A stretch of DNA of 64,000 bases from Anodontia alba (taxonomy: Eukaryota > Mollusca > Bivalvia > Lucinida > Lucinidae). Below are positions 21,840 to 30,439 of the stretch, piece by piece; the first letter of the stretch is position 1, and the number at the start of each line of letters is the position of its first letter. The notes below the pieces were generated by a model. It was not told where the DNA came from and did no database searches. It saw only the letters and a list, made by a program, of their open reading frames with translations. Position numbers and translations under genes: made by a program. Location of the stretch: contig OZ024830.1 of the NCBI GenBank assembly GCA_964016985.1, positions 76,229,763 to 76,293,762 on the forward strand, given 5' to 3'.

Positions 21840-22013
21840 CGGTAGATGTTGTATTGAATAAAAGACCTATCAAAATGCTTGGTGTGACCGTCGAAGTAGA
21901 AGCCTATGTTCCGTATTTGGAACATGACGATATACTGAAATCAATAAACCTGAGTGGACTGCCACATGAACTAGTTAAAGATATAGCTGAAGTCACTCTT
22001 AACGATTTGAAAG
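21840..22013 (+). CDS. PARP10/PARP14-type RRM, second half (exon)
   Basis: The acceptor is GTGTTCCAG|CG. The two leading bases complete an Ala codon with the base left by 20369. The exon reads AVDVVLNKRPIKMLGVTVEV and EAYVPYLEHDDILKSINLSG, then LPHELVKDIAEVTLNDLK. The last RRM helix and strand, with the LGVTVEVEAYVPYLE ending, match the PARP14-like pattern of a hydrophobic strand followed by Y-x-P. The donor is GAAAG|GTAATG, phase 1. The open frame continues past the donor to 22189, but that part includes palindromic repeat sequence (GTCTGATCAGGATGG) and is probably intron. Confidence 0.65.
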
Positions 22014-22329
22014 GTAATGCAGCATTTAACATAACAAAAATATTGAAGCGGTATGTAGTCTCAGTATTGGGTCACACAGATAGACTCCACAGATCGCAGC
22101 GTCTGATCAGGATGGGCACTTTTTTTGCCACTCATCCTGCAATTTTAGACAGATTAATAGGTAGTAAAATGGACGAAACTTTATGGTAAATATGGTAAGG
22201 AGTTAAGATTCCCAATACATAGAATGAATATATCTAAACGTACAAATGAGCCAGAAAACGATTCAACCTACAATAAGACCTGTGTGACCAGTAAAGATCA
22301 GTTTGTACAACCACCAAGTATGGCAAGGA

Positions 22330-22460
22330 TTCTCGTTTATCCCTATTTGGATAGCCTGGAGGCTATAAAAACACATGCGATCAGCGCAGACTCTGATCAG
22401 ACTGCGCAGATTCGCAGGCTGATCTGAGTCTTTGCTGGTCGCACAAGTCTTACTGTAGGG
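22330..22460 (-). repeat. GTGCACC/GCGCAGTCTGATCAG repeat, reversed copy
   Basis: On the complementary strand: GCGACCAGCAAAGACTCAGATCAGCC, TGCGAATCTGCGCAGTCTGATCAG and AGCCTCCAGGCTATCC. Same family as 19390. It is followed by an Arg-codon-rich CGACGACGACGG patch at 22497 that I do not call coding. Confidence 0.5.
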
Positions 22461-22599
22461 GGTTTGTCGTGCGCTGGCTCAAATGTCTTAATGTTCGTCG
22501 ACGACGACGGAGAAGAAGAAGAAGTTTAGGTTCTTCAAAAAGAATTGACATTATTCATGAATCTCTTATATGCAATAAAATATCACAATCCGATTGGTG

Positions 22600-23000
22600 C
22601 CTAGTCAACAGAGTTCGACTGTCTCGGAGAGGTAACTTGAAGCAAGTACTTGCAAATGCTACAGGTGAAGGTAACTTGAGGCAAGTCCTTGAAAAGACTG
22701 TATTGGTAATTTATAAACCATACGAGGGTTAATCAGTAAATTCGATTTTTACTGGTTGATGTTTATGCTTTTCTCTTTATTTGCACCCGATGATAACTTT
22801 TACAAAAGTAGGCAGATACCTGATACAAGAATATGCTGACAACAAAATAAGTAAAACGAAAAGGCAACACTTCAAAGATAGGGTTGAAAACAATGTGGGA
22901 TAAGAACACATTGGATGTTATAAGCGGTTTCACATTTTCATGCAATGTTTAAATAGAACTCTACCGCAGACACATTAAACTTTGGTATTGTTTGGTAAGA
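22600..23000. other. Intronic or intergenic stretch
   Basis: A short direct duplication (GAGGTAACTTGAAGCAAGT and AAGGTAACTTGAGGCAAGT, about 45 bases apart near 22630-22690) is the only structure seen. A frame spans it, but neither codon pattern nor motif supports a gene. Confidence 0.35.
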
Positions 23001-23009
23001 TATATTATT

Positions 23010-23190
23010 TGTGTTTAGGTTCAACGACTCGTCAACCCTTTTGGGTCATTTTGTGTCGTCTCCCAGAGAAAGGGAGAAGAAAGATAGAAGAGATGGTAGA
23101 GGAGATGAAAGACAGGGACAAGGGGAAAGGAAAATGAATGAAAGTTGGACGCCCGGTGACGAAAGATACACGACACCGTTGCCTCACCCC
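23010..23190 (-). mobile_element. SINE-like repeat, second copy
   Basis: GGTTCAACGACTCGTCAACCC, TTGGGTCATTTTGTGTCGTCTCCCAGAG, AAGATAGAAGAGATGGTAGAGGAGAT matches 11387-11678 in the same orientation. A C-rich tract (CCTCCTCCCC) follows at about 23190-23220. Confidence 0.6.
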
Positions 23191-23587
23191 TCCTCCCCCC
23201 CCCTCCTCCCCCCCTCCCCCCACTCACCTTGTTTGGAAAGATTTAGTGTTTATTGAGACTTATTCAGCAGGCAATTCATAAAATAAGTATTGTAGAAATT
23301 GTTTATAATAAGCGATTTTCAAATTTGTGAAATTTGTTTTCTATGCAGTGTCATGATACAGAATGATAGTTACATTAACATCGATGGTTTCCACTTTTTT
23401 ATTGGAATCTGAACATTTTTTCCTGTGGAAACAGTATTTTACCTGTAAAGAAAATTATTATATCGGTGATAAAAACCGAAAAAGAAAACAACAAAAAAAA
23501 CAAACAAACAGATACTGTACTTGCAAGTAGAGCGATTCAGGCCCTCGTGGGTCTCTTGTTTATACCACTTTGCATGTTGGATAAAAC

Positions 23588-23757
23588 TTTCAGCAGACGA
23601 CATTTTAGAATATTTTTTTCTTATTAACCCTACAAAATAGGAATTGACACTTCATGCAAATTGTCTCTATAGGAGACAATTTTCATGAAGGATAAGATCC
23701 AAATTATTGTCTAGGAAAAATGAGAAGAAATATCACCAGTTTGTCGTCTGCTGAATT
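23588..23757. mobile_element. Hairpin MITE H, copy 3
   Basis: TTCAGCAGACGACATTTTAGAATATTTTTTTC, GGAATTGACACTTCATGCAAATTGTC and the mirror GACAATTTTCATGAAGG, AATGAGAAGAAATATCACC, TTTGTCGTCTGCTGAA. It lies about 45 bases upstream of the candidate exon at 23801. Confidence 0.7.
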
Positions 23758-23800
23758 TGCCAATAGTATATGTTATGTTACATCTCAACTTTATTTTTAG

Positions 23801-23868
23801 AGCATGCAGAAGCCAGCAGTCGGGAAGAAAGTTGGGAAGAAGTTTTAGGTGCAGTCCCTGGACAAAAG
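23801..23868 (+). CDS. Possible short exon downstream of the RRM
   Basis: The acceptor is CAACTTTATTTTTAG|AG with a good pyrimidine tract; the donor is CAAAAG|GTTAAA. If spliced to 22013 the two leading bases complete a Glu codon, giving EHAEASSREESWEEVLGA and VPGQK, a Glu/Ser-rich linker. The phase agrees, but the exon is short, has no domain, and could be chance. Confidence 0.3.
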
Positions 23869-23904
23869 GTTAAACAACATTATGATACTATCAAAATTCA
23901 TTTC

Positions 23905-24090
23905 CCTTCCGCTAAGACGAAAAATGATATCCCGACGAAAAATGATATCCGGTATCATTTTACATAAATTACGTACGAAAAAAATGATTCCCGATTTCAG
24001 TAATATCATCACGGTCGAAAAATAATATCGGGTTTTCAGTTGCAGTTTCTGCCTACCAGTAGCCACAAGAAATGATACCTACACGAAAAC
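23905..24090 (+). repeat. Short direct repeats of a CGAAAAATGATATCC word
   Basis: GACGAAAAATGATATCC occurs twice in tandem at about 23918-23951, with diverged forms at about 23974 and 24013. A small minisatellite-like patch. Confidence 0.5.
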
Positions 24091-24432
24091 GTCAACATAC
24101 TTGAAAACCGCTTATTGTAGTTTGTTCCTATTATTCTTACCGACTTTCTCGGTTGTTTTCCTTTTATACATGGTCGATATATGCTATATTAATTTTACAC
24201 AATAAGCACCTACCTCCAGGTTTGTGTACTCCCCGCCATTTTGAGTCAGACATTCTTGCGAGAAAGTAGATGTTCCTTATGTCGATATAGGCTATGAGTG
24301 ATCAGGTGATTATGAATACAGTCAAGTTAAGTTTTGTGGATGTGTCCAAGATTCAAAGGTCTACGTCTGCTATATATATTGTGCCTCATAGCCTTTTAAA
24401 GATCATGAACCCAATTTTTAGTCAGACAAGGT

Positions 24433-24890
24433 AATATTATTGCATAAAAAACAGTGTCGCACGTTATTAATAGCCGTGCATTAACCGGCGAAAAGCCGTG
24501 TATTAACAAGGCAATTCACGCGCTGTTAATGCACGGCTACGCAACTTTCAATATGATCGTACCAGAGCCACAGATTTGCTGCCGTTACGAGATTGTACTT
24601 CCCGGCCCTAGAAGGAGCATAGTCAGTGGAAATTTTGTTCGCAAGACATCAGTGACAAGGCGAAACAAAATAGTGCCAGAAATAATGCGAAATGTAGCAA
24701 ATGTTTTCAGTTTTTATGCAATAATAGCGATAGAACAGGTTTTTCCAATGAATTAACATTCGGCAGGTCCCTTGGGAAGTGTTGAATACCGCGGCCTTCG
24801 GCTTCGGTTTTCAACACCTCCCACCGGATTTGGCGAATGTTAATGCATGGAAAACCATGTATGATCCCTATATTGTAATCCTGAGCCCTC
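24433..24890 (+). mobile_element. Hairpin-tailed repeat (family M), copy 2
   Basis: TTATTGCATAAAAA at 24438 is mirrored by TTTTTATGCAATAA at about 24714; then follows a hairpin of about 105 bp (AATTAACATTCGGCAGG ... GGCGAATGTTAATGC). The entire block matches 18355-18830 reversed. The frame beginning MSHVINSRALTGEKP is shared with the other copy at its start but shifts later. Confidence 0.6.
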
Positions 24891-25298
24891 GCCGCTGTCT
24901 ATATGGGGATATGGAACGTCCTATTTGTTGTGGGAACTTTCCAATGTGGAGGAGAGTACGAAACAGTAGTTAGGCACGTAAGGAGCAAAAGACAAACGGA
25001 AAGGGATTTTCGTTATTATTTTGTGTGGCTACTGGTATTTGAAAATTGCAGCTCTGAAAACCTGGGCCTAGTTGTTCAAATCTAATGATGTTGTTAGTTA
25101 ACGTGCGGTTAAAACTTTGATCATTAAATATGGCATGATTTCTAATGTTTTTGCTGAAAAAAATATGAACAGTTTTTGCTTTGTACTTACTAGAACAGTT
25201 ATCATTTTGATCACTAACGAGCTCGTTAAGCTAACGACGCTTTGTGCAACTGGGCCCTGGTATCATTTTTCGCCTGGGTATAATTGTCCGTCTTCTCA

Positions 25299-25372
25299 GA
25301 GCTCCATAGCTCAGTCGGTAGTATGCCTGACTGCAGATCCAGAGGTCGCAAGTTCGAATATCAGCTCGACCA
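25299..25372 (+). repeat. tRNA-Cys-like sequence (degenerate; SINE head or pseudo-tRNA)
   Basis: GAGCTCCATAGCTCAGTCGG gives a good A box, CTGACTGCAGATCCAG places a GCA (Cys) anticodon in a loop, and GCAAGTTCGAATAT is B-box-like. The T stem does not pair well and the acceptor stem is weak (GAGCTCC against CAGCTCG), so it is more likely a tRNA-derived repeat head than a working tRNA gene. It is followed within 30 bases by a MITE. Confidence 0.5.
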
Positions 25373-25400
25373 GATAAATCCGTGGAGGCTGATCATCATC

Positions 25401-25670
25401 AGGAAAACATGCTTATATAATTTTGACCCCATTAAACCCCACTTTTATATAGTAAAACTGGGGTTTACAGGGGTATACATTATTTTTCTTATTTCTGCTC
25501 AAAACATAGATTGTGGGTATTCGTTAGAACCACCTCACCGAGGCGGTTCTAACAAGTACCTACAATCTATGTTTTGAGCAGAAATATAAAAAATATCAGA
25601 GGTTTTTATCTGAAAATTTTCAGTTTTTGGAGGTGAAATTTTCTACATATTTGCATAGGAGTGTTTTCCT
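25401..25670 (+). mobile_element. Hairpin MITE, copy 2 (family of 1875-2140)
   Basis: The ends AGGAAAACA and TGTTTTCCT are inverted, cleaner than in copy 1. The central palindrome (about 25486-25590: TTTCTGCTCAAAACATAG, GTTAGAACC, centre, mirror image) is nearly perfect over about 50 bases per arm. No coding capacity. Confidence 0.7.
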
Positions 25671-25674
25671 AATG

Positions 25675-25860
25675 TGAAATCATTTCTACGGTCATTTTCT
25701 CCCTTACGATGCTTCAAAAAGGGCAGTTGACGGAAGTATACGCACAAGTATTAGTTAACCCCTAAGCATGTTCAGTTAGAGAATGAGCTGCTTAACTAAC
25801 CGGCTCGGCATTACCTTAACTACTTTGACTAGACCGTTATACGCAAACTCAAAATCAAAA
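25675..25860 (+). mobile_element. SINE of the TTTTCTACGG/CAACAC family, decayed copy
   Basis: ATCATTTCTACGGTCATTTTCTCCCTTACG, AAAAAGGGCAGTTGACGGAAG and TTAGTTAACC keep the family order, but the 3' half has drifted. It abuts the MITE ending at 25670. Confidence 0.5.
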
Positions 25861-25874
25861 TCTGTGAGATTCGA

Positions 25875-26112
25875 AGTGTCCGGCTGGCCAAGTGGTCATG
25901 TTGCATTTCTGATTTGGATCACGACACTAGGTCCCGGATTTGAATCCTGCTGAAGGCGAAATTCAGCACAGATCATGTCATTATCACCCACCCTCTTACT
26001 GTCTCGATATGACTTAAATAATGTTGAAAGGGACGGAAAAATACCTAATCATTATCATCATCATCATCATCACCATCATTATCATCGTCGTCATCATGAT
26101 CATCGTCATCTG
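25875..26112 (+). mobile_element. tRNA-derived SINE with (CAT)n tail
   Basis: The head GTCCGGCTGGCCAAGTGGTCATG (A box) and CCCGGATTTGAATCCTGC (B box) is followed by TATGACTTAAATAATGTTGAAAGGGACGG and a (CAT)n tail of about 65 bases. This is the most complete SINE of the type also seen at 21036 and 49930. Confidence 0.75.
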
Positions 26113-26479
26113 TGGCAGAATATAACTTTGTCCTGTCATTTGTCTGGCTATACACTGTTGGATTTAACCTGTTTTAGTCTGAACCCTACCCCACCCCTTG
26201 AATATATTTATATTCAGTCAAATTTCAATGACTCGAAAATGTTTGGGACCACAGAAACTTGTTCGAGACATTTGTAGTTCGAGCCACCGAGGATTAATCA
26301 TGGTGCCAGGTCAAGAAGCAAATGGGAATAATATATGGATGTCTTTTCCATCTTCTACACAATAATGGTAAGTTGAGTGTACGAGGCGATACTAATGAGT
26401 ACACATAATATGCAGTTTCATGATAAAATAAGAAAAATTCCTTAAATGTTTGTTTTCTGGAGCTATCAGAAAAATTTGG

Positions 26480-27420
26480 TAGGGACTCAAAAACGAGTGC
26501 GAATTACGCCGGCGACAGAAATAGCGAGGAACACTGTGGGTACTTGCAACCGTCGCATTAGCGCACAAACGGTTCGCCGCCGACTTGTTGGAGATCCTAT
26601 AATGAAGCCATTCTGACAGGGTGTCATCATGGTAATCTACTAGCATAAGCCAACAACCATAGAAGATAGGGCAGGCAGCAAAGGCTGCAGGTGTTGTTTA
26701 CCGACGAAAGAAATATTAACCTGTCCTTCGCCGACGGTAACAAGAGAATCGATTGATCATGAAATATTTTCTACGGCCATTCCCTCCCTTACGCTGAATC
26801 AAGAAGGGCAGTTGTCAGTTTCTGATGAAAGAATGTGCACAATACTGGTTAACCGCTTAGAGGACTAAGCCTGTCCAGTAAACGTGTAGTTAGATAAACT
26901 GACCACGCTCGACATGATTCTATTGGGTTGACTGGGCCGTAAAACCTCAACACAACCAAGAACAAGAGAATCTACCGACCTCAGGGTGAGAGATTCGCAC
27001 AGTGCATTCCTTTGGAACCAACTGATGGGGTGGTGGTGGACTTATGGTGTAGGCCGGCATCAGCGCTAACTCGTTGTTCACGGCCCTTTATATGCAGTGG
27101 CATACCGGGATACCATCTTGCAGCCGCTGGTGGTTCCTTTCTTGGCACAACATGGTTTACGACTGTTTCAGCAAGCTAATGCGAGGCCGCATGTCGCAAG
27201 ACTCTCCACTGACTTTCTAGCCAGCAGTGCGTCAATGTCCTACCATGGCTGTCGCTGAGTCCTGATCTAAACCCAATAGAGCATTTGTGAGCAGAACTTG
27301 GAAGACAAGAGCTTCGACGGCTGTGGAACAAGTGACTCTTGGACAGTCGGAAGCTGCGCTGATTCAAGTATGGTAAGCTATTCTGCAGTACATCATCCGG
27401 CGTTTCGTCTTTTCGATGGG
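26480..27420 (+). pseudogene. Tc1-like transposase relic, split by a SINE
   Basis: The left segment (to 26738) gives RVRITPATEIARNTVG, CNRRISAQTVRRRLV and, after stops, VLFTDERNINLSFADG, the second DNA-binding helices and first catalytic region of Tc1-type transposases. The SINE occupies 26751-26960. The right segment resumes with YRPQGERFAQC, then YRDTILQPLVVPFLAQH, NARPHVAR, and PDLNPIEHL spread over shifted frames up to about 27300. The catalytic DNARPH Asp is read as Ala (QANARPH), and there are several stops. Terminal inverted repeats were not located. Confidence 0.75.
26751..26960 (+). mobile_element. 5'-truncated SINE with 12-bp target duplication
   Basis: It is bounded by AACAAGAGAATC at 26739-26750 and 26961-26972. 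The body starts at GATTGATCATGAAATATTTTCTACGG and ends GGGCCGTAAAACCTCAACACAACCAAG. It lacks the tRNA head present at 61476, so it is 5'-truncated. It splits the Tc1 relic, so it is younger than it. Confidence 0.85.
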
Positions 27421-27424
27421 TAGG

Positions 27425-27720
27425 AGGTGTAAATCAGTTATTTGGGCACGAGATGGGCATAACAGGTACTAAAATGTGTGCTAAAGTATGTTTGCTCTGA
27501 AACGTGTGGCCGTAAACTTTATTCAAATTTCGAGTGGCACTTTGGAATTCAGTACTCCAACCGTATATTAAAAAAGTACCCCACCCGTACATTAACGTGA
27601 ATATATTGCACTGTGACATTGTTAAATTAACTTTATTTTGAGAATTGAATGTTTCAAGGAGAGGTATGTTCTTGCTGTGCTTATTTTTTTCCAGTCCAGA
27701 ACAGTATGACTTCAAATATA
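27425..27720. other. Spacer
   Basis: No feature recognised. Confidence 0.35.
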
Positions 27721-27958
27721 GTGTAGAACGTCAGAGAAAATAAGATTTGGCATTTCATGTGAATTGTCTGCCAAGTCTTATTTTATCTGCAAACTACAAA
27801 AGGACTCAACTGCCGTTTGCTGTAGTTATGAGTAATTAATGCTTTTAAGTGTTTGTATTCATGTTTCGTTGCAGGTACCGTCCAAGATATATCAAACAGA
27901 CAGGGATCAGACAGAAGCCTTCGGCTATGTTACAGGGTTGTAAATAATGCATTTCTTC

Positions 27959-28045
27959 AGCTCTCCTGAGCTATGCTCAGGATGAGCTATAGTGATCAAT
28001 ATTTGTCCGTAGTCCGTCCGTCTGCCTAACATAACTAAAATGAGA
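27959..28045 (+). repeat. Solo AGCTCACCTGAGC-type hairpin header
   Basis: AGCTCTCCTGAGCTATGCTCAGGATGAGCTATAGTGATC followed by GTCCGTAGTCCGTCCGTC is the header that elsewhere (29634, 47213, 53264, 54131) introduces tandem arrays. Here no array follows; instead there is a possible splice acceptor at 28090. Confidence 0.6.
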
Positions 28046-28090
28046 CAAAAAGTCGTACTACTCACTAACACTTTTATTGCTCCTTTCTAG

Positions 28091-28318
28091 GCGCTATGCA
28101 AGAGAGATCAAGAGAGATCAAAGGCATGCCATAAAGAGGTTATAATGAAATTCCGGCAGGTGGTGGTAGAGAGGCCTTCAGAGGGTAATACATATTTTGG
28201 AGGAGATATTACCTATGGATCAGATAAACAAGCCAGTACTAAATTTCCTATTGGGCCTCTACCTGTCTATTGTTTATTGACAGTATGCCAGGTTTTATTG
28301 TGCCCAGTCTCTTATTAG
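28091..28318 (+). CDS. Possible exon, function unknown
   Basis: After CTCCTTTCTAG a frame stays open for 75 codons to TAG at 28316. It contains EVIMKFRQVVVERPSEGNTY, FGGDITYGSDKQ and FPIGPLPVY. The composition looks protein-like, but no family is recognised. A donor could be GAGG|GTAATA (about 28185) or GCCA|GTACTA (about 28235). A second weak acceptor and open frame lies at 28422 (VNECANSSEATLSK). These could be later exons of the PARP-like gene or a separate gene. Confidence 0.3.
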   Translation, partial: ALCKRDQERSKACHKEVIMKFRQVVVERPSEGNTYFGGDITYGSDKQASTKFPIGPLPVYCLLTVCQVLLCPVSY

Positions 28319-28499
28319 TGATAAATAAATACTCTTATTTTTGTCTGTAACACTTTCAAATGACAACTTCTCCAAAGCCATTGAAATAATTTGTTGCTAA
28401 TTATTTTCTTTCCTACCTTTAGGTTAATGAATGTGCAAATTCATCGGAGGCAACTCTGTCGAAAGTGTATTTGTCTTCCTTCGCAATATGGGTCTGAAA

Positions 28500-28675
28500 G
28501 AAATAAAATGCTCCCCTTTGAAAGCAAAGTCTTTCCGTTTATAGTAAAATATTTTTTTCGGAAGGGGACACCTATGTGGAAAAGCTAAACAGGAAGTCTT
28601 AATAAAAATTGTCACAAAATGGCAGAAAATGTATTAATTGTTTCCAGCCTCCTTAAACCATTTTAGTCCTGAGAC
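28500..28675 (+). repeat. Dispersed repeat with AAAATGGCGGAAAAT motif, copy 3
   Basis: CTCCCCTTTGAAAGCAAAGTC, AACAGGAAGTC, ATTGTCACAAAATGGCAGAAAAT and TTTCCAGCCTCCTTAAA follow the order of 2570-2795. Confidence 0.5.
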
Positions 28676-28690
28676 TCCCTAAAGGGTAAG

Positions 28691-28765
28691 TGGCAAACAG
28701 TGCAGACCCAGATCAGAAGCCGCTCAGTTCGGCCTATGATCAGGGTATCCACTGTTTGCAAATAA
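28691..28765. repeat. GGCAAACA palindromic repeat
   Basis: GGCAAACAGTGCAGACCCAGATCAG is mirrored by CTGATCAGGGTATCCACTGTTTGC-like sequence with a diverged centre. Same family as 4051 and 17662. Confidence 0.65.
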
Positions 28766-28775
28766 TTTAGCCATT

Positions 28776-29630
28776 TTTAAGCTCCTACCTTCGGAGACGT
28801 TGAGGGGGCTTATTGGTTAGTGCCTGTCCGTCCATTCGTCCCTCTGTCCGTCTGTTACACTTGCAGACGGCCATGAATGGTTAGAGCTAATCATATAGTT
28901 TTATATATAGCATCAGTATAAAAAATAAGCGGACCCGTATTTTTTTCGTTTTTGCGTCGGGGTTCTACTTGCAAAGTTATTCCCCTTTTCCGACAGGCAT
29001 TTGACGACAGACGGTGGGTACCTTGTGTGCGCAATTCCTCATATAGTTTTATACCGATCAATTTGAAAATTTGCAGGCTCTTTTGTAGATGTGCATGTGG
29101 TTTTTGCATTATCGTCAATTTATTTTTATTACTTTTTTCGACTTTTGAAGTTAGCCATTTTTGGGGCTTAAATACTATTAAAGAGCATTACTGTGGGTAC
29201 CTTGTGTGCGTCCTTACACAGTTTTATACCTATCAATTTGAAACTTTGCGGGCTCTTTTGTCATGGTCTGTAGACGTGCATGTGGATTTTGCAAATTTAA
29301 TTTTTGTCACTTTTTGAAATTTTGAACTTGACTATTTTTGGCTTGAATATTATCAAAATGCATTACCGTGGGTTTCTTGTGTGCGCGACTTTTTCTACAG
29401 TTTTATATCGATCAATTTGAATTTTGCAGGCCTTTTTTGCATGGTCTTTAAACCTGCATGTGGTTTCGGCATCATCGTCAATTTAATCTTTGTCACTTTC
29501 TTTGATTTTTGAACTTAGCCATTTCTGTCCGTCTGTTCGTTACACTTTGCATACGCCAGGAATGGTTAAAGCTAGGATCCTGAAATTTTATTTATAGCAT
29601 CAGCATAAAAAGTAAGCGAACCCGTATCTT
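28776..29630 (+). repeat. Tandem array with CTTCGGAG header (array b)
   Basis: The header AGCTCCTACCTTCGGAGACG and GTCCGTCC strings is followed by about four units of roughly 200 bp: GGTACCTTGTGTGCG, CAGTTTTATACCGATCAATTTGAAA, TTTGCAGGCTCTTTTG, GTAGATGTGCATGTGG, CATTATCGTCAATTTA, GACTTTTGAACTTAGCC. Units differ by indels. The same unit recurs at 35170-35930. Confidence 0.75.
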
Positions 29631-29633
29631 TAA

Positions 29634-30430
29634 GCTCACCTGAGCCGAAGGCTTCTTGGGTAGCTTATAGGCTGTCGTCGTCGTCCGTCGTCGTCCACAC
29701 TTTCAAACTAAAATATCTTTGCAGCCTGCAAAACCAAATTTTATCTCTAGCATGTCCTATGTAGGGTATTGCTTGCATGTGCATTTTATGAAAATTGCTT
29801 TAGAACTTTAGTAGCTATGGCAACTGATAAGTCCTATAGTCTTACTGTGGGAAAATGCAGGTAAACAGTGTAGCTTCTTCATTTTTGTTGGGTCTTCATG
29901 AAACTTGCAGATAACAATGGCATGCTTAAAATCTCGGACGAGTTCAAAAATGGGTCAGATCGGATCAACAATAGCAGAGTTACGTCTCCTTGATTGTAGA
30001 AATGTCCATGCTTGACCTTGTGAACAACGAAGCTTCTTCTTTTTATTGGATCTTCATGAAACTTGCAGATAACAATGACATGCATAAAATTTCGGACGAG
30101 TTCGAAAATGGGTCAGATGGGACCAACGGTAACAGAGTAATGTCCCCTTGATTGTCAAAATGGCCATTATTGACCTTGTGAACAGCGCAGCTTCTTCATT
30201 TTTGTTGGGTCTTCAGGAAACTTACAGATAATAATAACATGCATAGAATCTCGGAAAAGTTTGAAAATGGATCAGATCTGACCAAAGCTGGCAGAAATAT
30301 GTCCCCTTAATTGTCAAGATTGCTTGTGAATACTCTACATGACACGTTTTCATCCTAATCAATTTCAGACATTCTCAGAGTGAAGTTCTTGACAAAATGT
30401 CGGTAAAGTTCAAAACAGGGTCATGTGGGG
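29634..30430 (+). repeat. AGCTCACCTGAGC header plus array c (about 159 bp unit)
   Basis: Header AGCTCACCTGAGCCGAAGG then GTCGTCGTCCGTCGTCGTCC. Units: GTGAACAGCGCAGCTTCTTC, GTTGGGTCTTCATGAAACTTGCAGATAAC, ATGCATAAAATCTCGGACGAG, GGGTCAGATCGGACCAAC, TCCCCTTGATTGT; three copies with starts about 159 bases apart (29872, 30031, 30190). Confidence 0.8.
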
Positions 30431-30439
30431 TCAAAAAAG

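Noticed and set aside
22014..22189. Continuation of the RRM exon past 22013 to a stop at 22189
   Set aside because: The frame is open, but a strong donor (AAAG|GTAATG) ends the conserved part and the continuation includes palindromic repeat sequence.
22469..22732. Frame with a run of Arg codons
   Set aside because: The Arg run comes from a CGACGACGACGG/AGAAGAAG low-complexity patch; no homology or splice support.
25299..25372. tRNA-Cys gene
   Set aside because: The anticodon and A box look right, but T and acceptor stems do not pair, and the surroundings are SINE- and MITE-rich.
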